Source: Phytophthora hibernalis
Taxonomy: Eukaryota; Oomycota; Peronosporomycetes; Peronosporales; Peronosporaceae
DNA: 64,000 nucleotides
Assembly: GCA_012656075.1 (NCBI GenBank)
Contig: JAAKBF010000263.1
Coordinates: 1 to 64,000, forward strand
Direction of reading: 5' to 3'
Shown here in pieces: positions 1-11,145 of the stretch (its first letter is position 1; each line of letters opens with the position of its first letter). Both the position numbers and the translations under genes were made by a program. The notes beneath the pieces were generated by a model. The model was not told the origin of the DNA. It was given only the letters and a program-made list of their open reading frames with translations, and ran no database searches.

Positions 1-295
1 GAGTTGACCCAACACACAGCATCGATTGCAACTCAGCCTCCGGGTCATTCGTCGGGCTGCTTTGGAAGCGTCGACGCTTCTGTCGTCGCTCTGCGTAAAC
101 TTTGATTTGGTCCTTGCTCTTGATGTATTTCCACGAATGTGTATCAACTTTGCCGAATTCGGCATTCGCGAACTGTTGATACCGTTCGAGGTTTGCTTCG
201 AGGATCGCATTTGCGACGACTTGCAGCTCCTTGATGTCTCCGGTAGCAAGTTTCATCCGTCGAAACGGGCCAGGCACGAACTCTTCCTTCGCCAT
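1..295 (-). CDS. START-FYVE family protein, N-terminal part (cut by window edge)
   Basis: Reading the minus strand from the ATG at 295 to the window edge gives about 98 uninterrupted codons that match the N-terminus of the other START-FYVE proteins here. The order is the same: a PFRRMKL opening, then ILEANLERY, then SWKYIKSKDQIKVY, a basic stretch and LQSMLCVGST at the edge. The rest, the START core and the FYVE-like finger, lies outside the window. It is closest to the members at 1953-3221, 42521-43705 and 44149-45296, and shares their strand with the gene at 1953. Family members are expected to bind a lipid in the START pocket; nothing here shows the ligand. No frameshift is visible in the part present. 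Confidence 0.8.
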   Translation of the reverse strand, partial: MAKEEFVPGPFRRMKLATGDIKELQVVANAILEANLERYQQFANAEFGKVDTHSWKYIKSKDQIKVYAERRQKRRRFQSSPTNDPEAELQSMLCVGST

Positions 296-1136
296 GTTGG
301 AAGTCGGTGAAATGAGAGAGAGCGAGACAATGCACGAATGGCTTTCGGTGGCTGGCCAATGCAAAAATGCACTACGAGTGTCGATGTCACACCAGTATGG
401 TGTGAGCTACGCGGCCATGTGGGGTCAAAGAGCGAAGGTGCTTGTGTGTACCTTGGCAGCCGGTCACCGAACGGCTATGTGCTATGCTTTGGTGAGCATT
501 GAAGTTGCTCATCTGTAGCTGTAGAACGTTGCATTTACTGTGGCGGGGTCCGTTTAGTTTCGCGCTATGCTCTTCGTTGATACGCTAAGATGTCAAGTCC
601 ACAGGTTTGTAGGATGTTTGATTGAGGAACCAGGACAAAACCTTGAATTCTGGTTGTGGGGTCGATACAACCGTGATGATTTTGAAAGATATGCAGACGA
701 ACACACGATTCCTCAAAGGCAGACTGGGTTTGACCCGGATCGTCTGGATAAAAATGGTCTGGATGAAAGCCCTGCCTGTCAGTTTATTGTTGATCCACCT
801 GATGGGAAACTGCACCAGCAAAATACACTTCGGACGCTGAGTGAACACTATTTTAATATTTGGCCGGAGATATTATTTTGAAAGACGCTGGTTCCTCAAC
901 TCACTGGAGACGATACCTTTCTGCATTAACAACATCGCTAAGTGTATCAATTTAATAGCTCTGACTGCCGGTGCGAGGTTCGTTGTTTCAATCCCCCTGT
1001 TAAAAATTCATGCATGATACAGTCTGTACATTAGTGTGCGTGAATAGTGAACGCATGATATTTAATTTATATTAACACCTAATAAAGAGTCGGATAGTAT
1101 AAAATGGTGCTGAAAATAACTTTGTCACATTATTGT
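296..1136. other. No gene recognised
   Basis: Upstream region of the edge gene. There is a 104-codon open frame on the plus strand (567-881), but it resembles nothing I recognise and has a long overlapping antisense frame. I see no support for a gene. Confidence 0.4.
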
Positions 1137-1771
1137 TTTTCGAGTGGATACTGTCTGTAATTTTTGGTCGCGATCGGAGCAATATTGAAAGACTTTTAAT
1201 ACAAGGGTCTTGTTTGGGCCCTTGGACAAAAGGATAGCACAGTGGAAATGACTTGGTTTCAGTATTGACTAAGTTGAAACAATTTTCTCAAGATATTTCG
1301 CTGGCGTATGCCTCCATGGGAGCTTGCTAGCTCGAATTAGGTCCTCCTTCATCAAATACTGCCTGCCGCCTGCATACATCTTGCAAGCTAAATAGTCCCC
1401 ATGTTTACTATAGTATTACCGTAGGATTCCAGTAGGAAGGCGAGTCTCGTAGATAGGTATCGAAGGCAGCCCTCGAGCACGTTACTGCGGTGGTTCTCCG
1501 ACTTGCACCCGATCCCTGTCCAGCTATAGCACCCTCTCGAGCCCAGTGTGCAGCGCCGGAAGCCCTAAGGCGCGCGTGGGTGTCGTCGGCCGTCGCTGCA
1601 AGATGCAAGGTGACTATGGAAGCACTTCACGATAATGTAGCCATTTAGTCATCCATACTGAATTCCACTGTGCTATCCTTTGTCCAAGGCCCAAACCAGA
1701 CCCTTGTATTAAAAGTCTTTCAATATTGCTCCGATCGCGACCAAAAATTACAGACAGTATCCACTCGAAAA
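1137..1771. repeat. Inverted-repeat element (MITE-like), ~120-bp arms
   Basis: The left arm (about 1137-1270) and right arm (about 1649-1771) are inverted copies that differ at a few places, with about 380 bp between them. A little further right, at 1844-1869, lies a sequence whose reverse complement begins CAGTGCTGGCCATAAGG, the look of a Tc1/mariner terminal repeat, and the subterminal GGATAGCAC motif recurs in the left arm. No transposase is encoded. This fits a non-autonomous Tc1/mariner-like element or a fold-back derivative. The outer left end was not found. Confidence 0.45.
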
Positions 1772-1952
1772 GCGCTATAATTGGTCGGCGTTTGTGCTTA
1801 CAACTCGCACGATTGGCCAAAATAATCCCGGATTGATGGGGTGTGCTATCCTTATGGCCAGCACTGTATAGGAGTCTCTACTTTGTAGGAGAGTCCTAAA
1901 GTTCGCAGGCAGCACTACGATTTCATATCCAAAAGTAGAAAGCGTACAATCA

Positions 1953-3221
1953 CTACTCGTTGATATTTTGTTTACCTTCTATCTTCGAAACACTCCTCGG
2001 TCGAGTTCTCATTTCATTATCTTGTATTGGCAAAATCGTAGGACACAGCTGAGGACTCGTTCTCCAAGGCAGTCCCCAGCCTGACGATGAAGCTGATTGG
2101 TTCCGCCGTCGAGCGAAGTCACTGACATTGCTCCAGCAACCACTCCGTTTTGGCATCTCGGACGGGCTGACAGCCATCGCGTCGCTGATACAGGACGAGC
2201 AAAACGTGACTTTCCGTTGAGTCGTTTTGAGGTCTGGTGCCGTGAAGGTCAGCTTCTTGCCGACCTTGCATGAGTGACAAACGTACGCGAAACAGAGCTT
2301 GCAGGTGCTGTGCGTGCTCATCAACTTTCCAAAACTCCACACACGAACTGGTTTCATGCACGTGATACAGTTGTGATCCGGGCTCGGGGGTCCAACATGC
2401 TTCAACTCAGTGTACCGGTCGCTAAGAGCCTGTGAGAGCTTCTTCATTTCTCCACAGTGCGCATACTTGAGCGTGGATAGCAGCGTCTTGATGAAGCACG
2501 GAACTACAACGCGGCGTACTCTGTCGCTCATCGGGTCCATCATGGCCAAGGCATAGACTGCCACCGAGTCATCTAGCCTTTGACGGAAGAACGAGCAGAC
2601 TGACAGTTTGGCTCGGACTCGTCCTGACAATTCATGAGCAACCGGGATGTCCACCGAGTGCATGACGTGGTAACCGAGGCGCTCTCCACTGGGTAAGGTC
2701 TTGATTCCGGTAGCTTCAACGTAAACGTAGTCGCGGTTCTTGACAAGTCTCATCGAGCGACGACGGACGTCCAGCTCCATCCATTTGGCCGCCACAGACT
2801 GGAACGGGTCTTCTGACGTCGGCTCTTTGACTGTCGAGAGCACGGCAGCCCCGCAAAGATCATTCATGTATGAAGCCTTAGTTCGTGTCACTTCCAGCGT
2901 CGGACTCATGACTCCGAGCATCACATCGTCTAGTGTGCCAGGAGTTGATCCGACGCACAGCATTGACTGCAGATCAGAACCCGAGTCGACTAGAGAGGGT
3001 CGCCGTCGCCATCGACGTTCGGTGTAGATGCCCATTCCATCTCTCGACTTGATTAACTTCCAGTTGTTCGGGCTCACCTTGCGGTTATCCAGCTCCCAGA
3101 AATTCAAATAAGGGTCCGTGTTGGCATCGACAATGGTTGTGGCGACGGTCTCCAGTTCGCTCATGTCGGCGAGGGTGAGAGACATTCTCCGGAACGGATT
3201 CGCGAAATTCCCCTTAGTCAT
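1953..3221 (-). CDS. START domain protein with FYVE-like zinc finger
   Basis: Intact 422-residue frame. The N-terminal part (residues ~5-60) is the family opening PFRRMSLTLADMSELETVA. The START-like fold covers roughly residues 60-290, with family landmarks LVKNRDYVYVEATG, GERLGYHVMHSVD and RVRAKLSVCSFFRQ. The C-terminal finger has four cysteine pairs, CITC, CKLC, VCHSC and FCSSC, spaced as in FYVE domains, but the basic RR/KHHCR patch that binds phosphatidylinositol 3-phosphate in canonical FYVE domains is not there. START domains carry lipids or sterols in a hydrophobic pocket, so a lipid-sensing or lipid-transfer role at membranes is inferred, not shown. It lies 5' to 5' distant from the array at 37-56 kb and reads opposite to most members. 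Confidence 0.88.
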   Translation of the reverse strand: MTKGNFANPFRRMSLTLADMSELETVATTIVDANTDPYLNFWELDNRKVSPNNWKLIKSRDGMGIYTERRWRRRPSLVDSGSDLQSMLCVGSTPGTLDDVMLGVMSPTLEVTRTKASYMNDLCGAAVLSTVKEPTSEDPFQSVAAKWMELDVRRRSMRLVKNRDYVYVEATGIKTLPSGERLGYHVMHSVDIPVAHELSGRVRAKLSVCSFFRQRLDDSVAVYALAMMDPMSDRVRRVVVPCFIKTLLSTLKYAHCGEMKKLSQALSDRYTELKHVGPPSPDHNCITCMKPVRVWSFGKLMSTHSTCKLCFAYVCHSCKVGKKLTFTAPDLKTTQRKVTFCSSCISDAMAVSPSEMPKRSGCWSNVSDFARRRNQSASSSGWGLPWRTSPQLCPTILPIQDNEMRTRPRSVSKIEGKQNINE

Positions 3222-3606
3222 TGTTGGTACTTAGCCGAAAACGAGCTGTGAAGGAGTGAGGTGATTCAGGAATGGCTTAGCTTTTCGGTGAGCTGTGCTA
3301 CGTCAACCTCACTCATCGTGCGTGTTCCAAAATGGTCGAGGATGTCGCACTGAGCTTCACCCCATACTCTAGCTTTGTGGGGATCGGAGACCTCACGCCA
3401 AGCAATTTGAAGCCATGTGGGCTATATACGGTGGCTGTGGGAAGGTTTTCGCTTGCTGTGGACTCTGCCTATTAATAGCAGCCTTTTTCATATGTTTTCG
3501 CTTGATTTTGAACATGAAGCTGTGGTCATACTTGACTGCAAGTCCTCGAAAATACTACGTAGTATGTTATTAGTAAGCATTAGTCCTTGTCCTCCTGACT
3601 GCAGAA
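3222..3606. other. Intergenic, upstream of the START-FYVE gene and downstream of MCM5
   Basis: Short spacer between the 5' end of the minus-strand START-FYVE gene and the 3' end of MCM5. It must hold the promoter of the former. No clear oomycete initiator was found. Confidence 0.5.
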
Positions 3607-5833
3607 CTACTTGACGCGAGATACAAACTTGTACTGGCTCAGTTGTCGGAGTGACCCCTTCTGCACCATAGCACGAATCGCGCGCTGAATAGCGTTGGGG
3701 TTGTAGCCCTGAGCCTCAAGACGGCTGTACAACGCACTTGTCTCGACGCGGGTGCCAATACGCAGAGTCCGATTGATACTCTGCTCCACCTCCTGCGCTT
3801 TTTCGTGGAAGCCGCCAAACAGTCCCTGGGTGCCGCCGTCCTTGGCAGCGTTCATCGTACTCACGCTGAACAATCGGATCGCTTCCTGTACGTGCTCACG
3901 TGTGGCCTCGTTGAGCAAGTGCATCTTCGCCAGTGACTCCGAAATACGTACGAGAGCTTCGAGCTGTCGGACAGTAACAGGAATCGTGGTCTCGCCGCCC
4001 TGTGTACGACGCACGTCGTCACGCACACCAACGTAAAAGTCCTGAAGCGCTTGCGCAGCTCCCACAGACAGTCTCGGCGCGCAGCGAGTACGGCAGTACG
4101 TGATGAATTTCTTGAGCAGCCACGGCTCGAATTCCCCGCCACTGGAGGAGTTTTCACTGGCCGACGATTTCCCAGCAGCCGACGCCAACGCGTTCGTGTG
4201 CATCCGCACGACGTGGGCAGCCATTTGTCTGTCTCGAGCGTCATCCTGGATATCACGCACTATGAAGATCATGTCGAAACGACTCAGAATCGTGCTCATG
4301 AGGTCAATATTCTCCGAAGCCGAGCGCATGTCATCGTACCGACCGAACACGGGGTTCGCAGCGGCCAGCACACTCGCGCGGGAGTTGAGGATCGTGGTGA
4401 TACCAGCCTTGGCGATGGAAATGGTCTGCTGCTCCATTGCTTCGTGGATAGCGACACGATCTGACTCGCGCATCTTGTCGAACTCGTCAATGCATACCAC
4501 TCCACCATCAGCCAGCACCATGGCGCCTCCTTCCAGATAGAATTCTCCTTTGGCGTCTCGAATCACAGACGCCGTCAGACCTGCTGCACTACTACCTTTA
4601 CCGGACGTGTACACACCCACGGGAGCGATTTTCTCCGTGAACTTAAGGAACTGCGACTTCGCCGTACTTGGATCTCCCAGCAACAGCACGTTAATGTCAC
4701 CTCTTAGGATCATTCCGTCCGGTAGTCTCTTCCTGGATCCTCCAGCCAATAAACACGCAATGGCCTTCTTCATATTCACCGTGTAGTCACCATAGATCGA
4801 CGGCGCAATGCTGGCCGCCAGTTTCTCGTACAGTTGCGGGTCTCGTGCCATTTCATGGAATTTCTCCTCTTCAGAGGGGAAAACGTGGCTTTTGCACGTC
4901 CAGCACCTTCCTCGTCAATCTCAATGCCCACCACGCGCAAATACAGCGTGCGAATGGCCACAGCGCCCACATTTTTGCCGCCAGCATTGACGACAGACGT
5001 GATGCCTACCACTGACACGCGTGTGCCGGGGGACGCTCTGTCCACCAAGTGGCGGTCGGCAATCAAAGCCAAGTTGCGCGGCATTTCGCCCGTGGGCACC
5101 ACCTCCGGGTTCTCCTGCAGCTTGAGCGTCTGCTGGTCCACGTACTCGCCCTTGTCAGGCAGCACAATGTACGAGTCCTTGGGACAAGCGTCTCCAGGAG
5201 CTACACCGTTGTCCTCCTCCCGCATACGGTCACAAATGCGGGGATGCTCACGCCGCCCATCCCCGACACTGCAACACGTTTGACGTGTCCGCAGTTGCGA
5301 CACCGCAACGTCGCCGACATGCACTTGGTCCTGACACGAGTGGCACTGATGACGATGCCCGGCACTTTCACCAGTCGATTAATCTCCTGTGCGTGCACGT
5401 GTCGCAGCGCGACAGGGGCCTGGTCGCTGGTCAGAATTGCCTGGATGTCCGGCAAGTTGGCTGCGCGTGCGGAATGGTTCTCAGCTGCGGTCGAAGTGAC
5501 TTCGTCGTTGACTGTGACGAGCAGCTGCGCCAACATTTCCTTGGCCGCGTTCTCCAGAAGCGGCAGCTGCTCTTTCGGGTTCTTCAGCAGAAGGTCTTGC
5601 AGTTCCTGGTCGAAGGCCGCCACGTGTGACACGTTCACCGTCACGAACCAGTGCTGACGGCGGGCGTTGGCCAGGAGCTGCTCCCGGTAGTAGAATAGCG
5701 GACCCACGCGGAACCCGCGCAGGAAGGCCAGAAGGCGACGCTGCAGTGCGGCGGGACTCGCGCCCTGACGAGCGTCCGACGCCTGCGCGGTTTCCATGCC
5801 CACGGCCGACACGCGACCTGCATCCCAGTCCAT
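3607..5833 (-). CDS. MCM5: MCM5, replicative helicase subunit (two apparent 1-nt frameshifts)
   Basis: MCM5 is one of six subunits of the MCM2-7 helicase that unwinds DNA at nuclear replication origins. Three consecutive frames make one protein of about 742 residues, close to the usual MCM5 length. The N-terminal domain holds a zinc-binding site that starts with CRNCGH. The AAA+ core shows Walker A GDPSTAKS, Walker B VCIDEFDKM, the sensor region VLAAANPVFGRYD and the arginine finger SRFD. The winged-helix tail ends in SRVK. The breaks are at the AAA run 5234-5236 and at GGGGAAAA 4876-4883 (plus-strand letters). One base added at each restores the alignment, so I read them as sequencing errors in a live single-copy essential gene. 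The start at 5833 gives MDWDAGRV and is the first in-frame Met. Confidence 0.93.
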
Positions 5834-6530
5834 TCTTGCTGTCGAAGTTTTTGTTCTTGTGGCAGTTGAAAAGCGCGGGAACGGTGGAGTACATCATTGA
5901 TACGTAACGAGGCCTCCGTCCTGGTTGTGTAAAAAACGTAATTAGGTTGATGAAGGGATTGGCTAAAATTAAAAGCTTTAATTTAGTACTTTGATTTACG
6001 AAGTAGTAGTCTAGGAAACTACTATTGATACATTCCCCAGCCGTGTGTAAGATTCATATCCACTTCGGCATTTCTTCGTGTCCGACTGCAGAGTCGAGCG
6101 GATGTGCTGTAGTCACAACTGATATCCATTACTGTACATGTAGCAGCTTGTGAATGTTGAACAGCAAATTTGCACGTTGCTCGGGGGCTTCGAACAAATT
6201 CTCTTGCTGGCCTTTGCTGGGTATTCTGCTGCAAAGCGACACTCCGGATACGAAATTCTAACAATGGTTGTTGCACAAGTCGGCCGTTGTCATAGATGGC
6301 ATGTTCAGACGTATTAATACATGATTTGAAATAAATTGTTTCTCAAAACCAATGCAGAGTACCCAAGATTTATTGTCCTTTGCATTTATTTTGCCGTCTA
6401 TTTTAGACCTCTAAAATAGACTTTGAGCAAATCAGTTTCGATTTGCCCCACGCGTAAAATGCTGAGATGCATCCAACAATCTCGCTTTTGCACTCCCAGA
6501 AATGCATTTCTGCGGTTCCAGGTTGTAAAC
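5834..6530. other. Intergenic, MCM5 promoter side and copia flank
   Basis: Upstream region of MCM5, then AT-rich sequence up to the left LTR of the copia element. No conserved coding frame is visible. Confidence 0.5.
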
Positions 6531-7194
6531 TAGGAGACACTTCCTTGGTTATGCGCAGCGACTTCTGCGTAGCACTAGGTTCAGAAGCAAACATGTTTGC
6601 TTCTGAACTAAAGACCTCACTTTGCTATTTGCAATCAAGTACTAGGTTCAGAAGCAAACATGTTTGGTGTCTTGATTACTCAGAAGCAAACATGTTTGCT
6701 TCTGAACTAAAGACCTCACTTTGCTATTTGCAATCAAGTACTAGGTTCAGAAGCAAACATGTTTGCTTCTGAGTAATCAAGACACCAAACATGTTTGCTT
6801 CTGAACCTAGACTCTGCTTCTGAGTAATCAAGACACCAAACATGTTTGCTTCTGAACCTAGTACTTGATTGCAAATAGCAAAGTGAGGTCTTTAGTTCGT
6901 CTTTTCAGTGGTGTTGTGTTGCCCTGAGGGAAAACGCCACCAAGGTGGAAAACCCTCTTGATCCTAATGAACACTGCAGACTGCCACAAGCAGCAGGGAC
7001 ACGGCCTTGAGCTTCAGGGTGACGTCTCGTCCCCAATCTTCTTTGGCCTTCCTTCTCCCCATGTTCACGACCTTAAAGTCACAGCCTTCACTGCAATCTC
7101 CTTTCTGATCCTCAACCTCAACTAATGCAGTTTGCTTACTAAAATGCAGTCATACACTTGCCTTCACTATACTAGTGCTGCTACAACCGAAGTG
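6531..7194 (-). repeat. Left copia LTR, expanded by a palindromic array
   Basis: This is the 3' LTR of the leftward element. It is about 664 bp against 413 bp for its partner. The extra length is a nest of inverted copies between about 6580 and 6890. From 6895 to 7194 the two LTRs are almost letter-for-letter the same. Confidence 0.85.
6580..6890. repeat. Nested palindrome array inside the LTR
   Basis: The 28-bp perfect palindrome built on AGAAGCAAACATGTTTGCTT occurs at 6580-6607 and nearly whole near 6680-6708 and 6746-6772. Partial copies occur near 6648, 6788 and 6836. Between them, a segment with AAAGACCTCACTTTGC and a segment with TTGGTGTCTTGATTACT alternate in both directions. The partner LTR has the segment once, as AGAAGCAAACAGGC. 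The array is therefore a local product of repeated inverted duplication. Confidence 0.85.
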
Positions 7195-7224
7195 GCTATA
7201 TTGTTCAACCGTTGCTGCCTTGTT

Positions 7225-7288
7225 GCTCCTGGCGATCTCGAGCAGGAACGTCGTCGAACTCTCGAGCTGCAACGGGCAGAACCTCGTA
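7225..7288 (+). repeat. 64-bp direct repeat, copy A
   Basis: The stretch from GCTCCTGGCGATCTCGAGC to CAGAACCTCGTA recurs in the same direction at 16353-16416. It lies just inside the left copia LTR and the second copy lies just outside the second LTR element, so the pair brackets both elements. It may come from the LTR of a third element. Confidence 0.75.
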
Positions 7289-7374
7289 CTCCCCGTCACT
7301 TCGAGATGTAGATCGTCCATTTAAATGTAAATCAGAGAAAGCATGCCAGCATCCCGCTAGCCACATCGAATGTC

Positions 7375-7833
7375 TTATGGCGTGATTCCCACGTTCAAAT
7401 TGACATCTGTGTCTTCATGCTCAACTTGGCATGTCTCCAACCAGCAGCGCTTGGTGTCCTCCACACTGAGCCCGCCACGCAATTGTGTAAATCGCTCAGG
7501 GCCCAGTGCTTTTGTGAATATTTCAGCTAGGTTGTCCGTACTCGGCACGTACTGTACCTCCAATCTGCTGTCGTTCACATATTCTGCAATGTAGCGGACC
7601 ACTTTAGCATAGTTGCGCAGGTGTTCTGAGTTTCCATTGTTTTCAATCACCTTAAGCGCACTCTGGTTGTCACAAAAGAGTGTGGTATGAATCGACTCTT
7701 TGATTCCCAACTCCTTCATCAAATTCTGCGCCCACAGCACCATCTCGGTACACGCATACACTGCCAGTAGCTCCGAGCTGCAAGTGCTAGTTGTTACTCT
7801 GGGTTGCTTTTGCTCTTCCAGTCGAACGTACAC
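7375..7833 (-). pseudogene. Copia RNase H domain fragment
   Basis: A 152-residue open stretch with the copia-type RNase H landmarks TTSTCSSELLAVY, FCDNQSALKVIENN and VPSTDNLAEIFTKAL. It is separated from the RT frame at 7950 by frameshifts and a stop, so the enzyme is not made as one polyprotein. Confidence 0.85.
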
Positions 7834-7949
7834 CCATTCAACTTGAGCAAGTAACCCGTGATAGATTTACTTGACTCCGGACAGCGCGCATGGTCTGCAT
7901 CCGCGAATGCTTCCAGCTGCATCGGTCCCTCAGGTGCACGATACACTAA

Positions 7950-9050
7950 TCACAAATTTCGGGTTGCAAGAGCGTACCGTACCACACGCTGAGCTGCACG
8001 GTAATTCTCAATGGTGTACGCGTTCGCGTAACGCCCCAGCGCTCGCACTGAATTCGCCAAATCCGGACGTGTACAAGCCACCAAGTACTGCAATGATCCA
8101 ACGATCTCACGATAGGGTAACTTCGGGTCATTAATTTTGGCCGAATTCATCTCCACACGCACGGTAGGAGCATTGTGCATCTGCGGAGACGACACTTGAC
8201 GTGCACACGTCAGGCCAAACTTCTCCGCCATCCGCTCAATGTACGCAGTTTGAGCCATTGATACAATTTGGCCAGGCTCATACGAGACATCCATCCCAAG
8301 CAAGTGTTTTACACGACCCAGATCCTTGACTTCAAACTTCGCCGCTAATTGTTCTACCACTAATTTGTAGTCCTCAGGTTTTGCGGCGATGACAATGTCA
8401 TCAACGTACACGGTCAAAATGATCACGCACTTCATTCCCATCTTGTAGAAAACGCCGACGTCAAACGTGCACTGAGCGAAGCCTAGTTCGAGCAAATAGT
8501 TCTTTAGAGTATCGCTCCAGATTCTCGAGGCTTGCTTCAGGCCGTACAGGCCCTTAAGAAGCATGCAAACACGCCCTGTGCCATCCTCATACCCCTCCGG
8601 TTGCTCCATGTAAATCGTCACGTCCGTTCAGCTTTCCATTCAAGAGGCAGTCACGAAGTCAATGTGCCTGAGATCCAAACAGAATAGTATTGCGAGTACC
8701 ATCACCAATCGCAACGACTCAATCCTCACTACAGGAGAATATGTGACCAGGTAATCAATTCCGAACTTCTGCATAAATCCCTTGATTGCTAGACTCGCCT
8801 TGAAGCGATAGACATCACCCTTTTCGTTCCACTTCACTACAAGCACCCATAATGATTTCAGTATGTTGATGGGGTTGGCCGAGGTTGATCTCGGTCTTGG
8901 CACCAGCACCCACGTGCTGTTTTTCATAAGCGACGCGTATTCCGCATCCATGGCCTTCTTCCACTCATCTTCCTGAGGTGAAGCCATCGCCTCCCACACG
9001 CACGTCGGATTGGTTATATCATTCAGGGCTCCCATCAACATGCACTGCAT
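7950..9050 (-). pseudogene. Copia reverse transcriptase, two frames
   Basis: The RT is read in two pieces. The piece at 8640-9050 holds the N-terminal fingers, from EAMASPQEDEWKKAMDAEY to RIESLRLVMVLAI. The piece at 7950-8621 holds GLYGLKQASRIW and the catalytic YVDDIVIA box, followed by VGSLQYLVACTRPDLA. Family RTs carry all of this in one frame, so at least one frameshift near 8630 breaks it. Confidence 0.88.
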
Positions 9051-9054
9051 CAGT

Positions 9055-9413
9055 ATGGTGGATACTCGACCTGCGCTGCAACCTAATCCTACTCAACCAG
9101 AAAATGTAAGTGTTGACAGCGAGAGCAGTGAGTCGGTTGATGGTGATGTAGAAATGGAGGACATTGGTATTCGTGGAGCCATAGGAGTTGCTACTGCTGG
9201 TAATGGTGACCAAGCTGCCACAGGAGCTGTATTTGTAGGTGTGTCAACTCCTGCAGCAGCTGGGTCACCATTACCAGCAGTGGCAACTCCTATGGCTCCA
9301 CGAACATCAGTGTCCTCCATTTCTACATCACCATCAACCGACTCACTGCTCTCGCTGTCAACACATTCTGGTTGAGTAGGATTAGGTTGCAGCGCAGGTC
9401 GAGTATCTACCAT
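9055..9413. repeat. Large fold-back in the copia linker, same peptide on both strands
   Basis: The arms (about 9055-9228 and 9243-9413) are inverted copies around a ~15-bp loop. Each strand starts with ATG and reads MVDTRPALQPNPTQPE, then VDSESSESVDGDVEMED and RGAIGVATAGNGD. The arms differ at a few bases. The linker between integrase and RT in copia elements is normally a single acidic, Ser-rich stretch, so one arm is a local inverted duplicate of the other. Confidence 0.88.
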
Positions 9414-10858
9414 ATCTCCCCTTCAATTGCCAGATGATGATACGCGGCAGCGTTGAGGGGCAGCGCCACGTACGGGATTTCCTTAGGCAATTGAATTACC
9501 TTATTCCAGTACCGATTCCCGAGAAGGTTTTGAACGCAGTCACCGTCTACGGTCATGTCTTCACGCAGTTCGACATCTCGTCGTACTATCATCTCCCCGT
9601 AATCAAGTCCCGACGTTCGATACCCATCGGTATGGATTGAAAATCCCAGCACCAAGACAGGACGCGAACGGCGTTCAAGCTTGTTGCTACGTTTTTCAGC
9701 AGGTACAAAGCAATATCCTATGCACCCACAAACGAACAAGTGATTCACATTTGGTCTCTTGCCCTCGTACATTTCGTACGGCGTCTTGTCTTTCAACGCT
9801 TTGGTACCGCTCATGTTATCCACAGTCACCGCATACAGAAGTACCCCCAAAGACAAAATGGTAGTCCACTCGACTCATGTATGGCTCGCATCTTGCTCAA
9901 CAGCTTGCCATTCATTTTCTCCACTAACGAGTTTTCTTCAGTGGTGTACGGGTTCGTGGTCAATAACGCGATTCCATGATCCCGTAAGAAATCAATCAGT
10001 ACCTTGTTTACGAATTCACCTCCTTGGTCACATGAAAAAGTCCGTACTTTGATAACGCTTCTCCACCTTGCGCACCAATTCCATCACGTTAGCTGCAGCC
10101 TGGCTCTTCCTCTGCAAAAGGAATGCCCAAGTGAACCGTGATGCTTCGTCATGTATCGGCTGAAAGTACTTGTTTCCTCCTGTGGTTTCAATTCCCACGT
10201 AGCACACATCTGACATCAGCCTAGCACCAATCCCCTGCACTCGCTTCCCTTGATGTCGTTTGTATGACATGCGCTTCTTCTTTGCTAAATGACATGCATG
10301 ACATTCAATTGGCTTGTTGATGTCATTGGCAGTCACCGAGCTTAGACCCTCTAGCATTTTAAACTCCACCACCTTCTTCAATGCAGGCCCATTGAGATGT
10401 GCGAAACGCATATGCCACTGAAGAACCTTGGCTTCCTTGCTCATTGGCACCATCATACACAATCGTGCCTCGTCGGGGGTCACGACCACAGCATCAAGCC
10501 AAAAATGAGCTCCACGCCTAGGTAGAATCAATCGAACACCTTCCTTGTCCATGATCATAATCCTTTTGTCTGGATCATGTTCATCTGAATTTGAAGGAAC
10601 CCATCCTGTCAGCTCTAACTTATACTGGCACAGGATATTTGTTGTCCCTTTTGGATCAAAGCGCGTGTCTTGCAAATCAAGCACAACACCAGCTCCTGAC
10701 GGATCATTGACATCTTTGGCGCGAATCAGCACTCGTCCAAACGGCTTTCCAGAACTCACTTGGCCTTCCCAGTCTTGGATGCTCGTGTTGTCCAAGCCCA
10801 AAGACTCAAATGCTTGTCTGGCTACGCAGACATGTGTTGCAGCACCAGTGTCCATCAT
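9407..10858 (-). pseudogene. Copia protease-integrase region, frameshifted
   Basis: It starts with the aspartic protease motif MMDTGAATHVC, continues into the pre-integrase HHCC zinc site (WHMRFAHLN and CHACHLAKK) and the first integrase Asp in LMSDVCYVGI. The frame breaks at about 10028. The second frame, down to about 9870, holds the other two catalytic residues in CDQGGEFVN and TTEENSLVEKMNGK. After another break near 9860 the C-terminal part (149 residues to 9407) includes KTPYEMYEGKRPNVNHL. Order and motifs are those of Ty1/copia. Confidence 0.85.
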
Positions 10859-11145
10859 CCACCCCCATACAAATCAATAGGAGTCATAGATGCCACGGTG
10901 GTCTGTGGACGAATAGCTTCCCGCATCATGCCAATTCGCTCAACAGGACCATTAGTACGCCGTACCATATTCATTGTTCTACCAGTTGCATTTCCTGCAG
11001 TAGCTCCAGAAGTACCAGCCCCAGCATTGACGTCACCGGCTGCAGCCTCAGCTTTCTTCTTCTTCAGCGCCTTGTAACCAAAGCACTCATGCCGCCAATG
11101 CCCCTTCTTCTTGCAGAACCAGCACTTCTGATTACTTTTCTTCAT
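10855..11145 (-). pseudogene. Copia CCHC zinc knuckle segment
   Basis: A 96-residue frame with the nucleocapsid knuckle CWFCKKKGHWRHEC followed by a Lys/Ala-rich and Thr-rich tail. It overlaps the end of gag by 4 bp and the start of the protease frame by 4 bp. In an intact element these are parts of one polyprotein. Confidence 0.8.

Noticed and set aside
567..881. 104-codon plus-strand open frame
   Set aside because: No recognisable motif, a long antisense frame overlaps it, and it lies in the upstream region of another gene.
4776..5324. Separate small proteins inside MCM5
   Set aside because: They are consecutive parts of MCM5 split by missing homopolymer bases, and they align in order with the family.
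9010..9375. Plus-strand acidic Ser-rich protein
   Set aside because: It is one arm of the copia linker hairpin; the same peptide is on the minus strand as part of the element.
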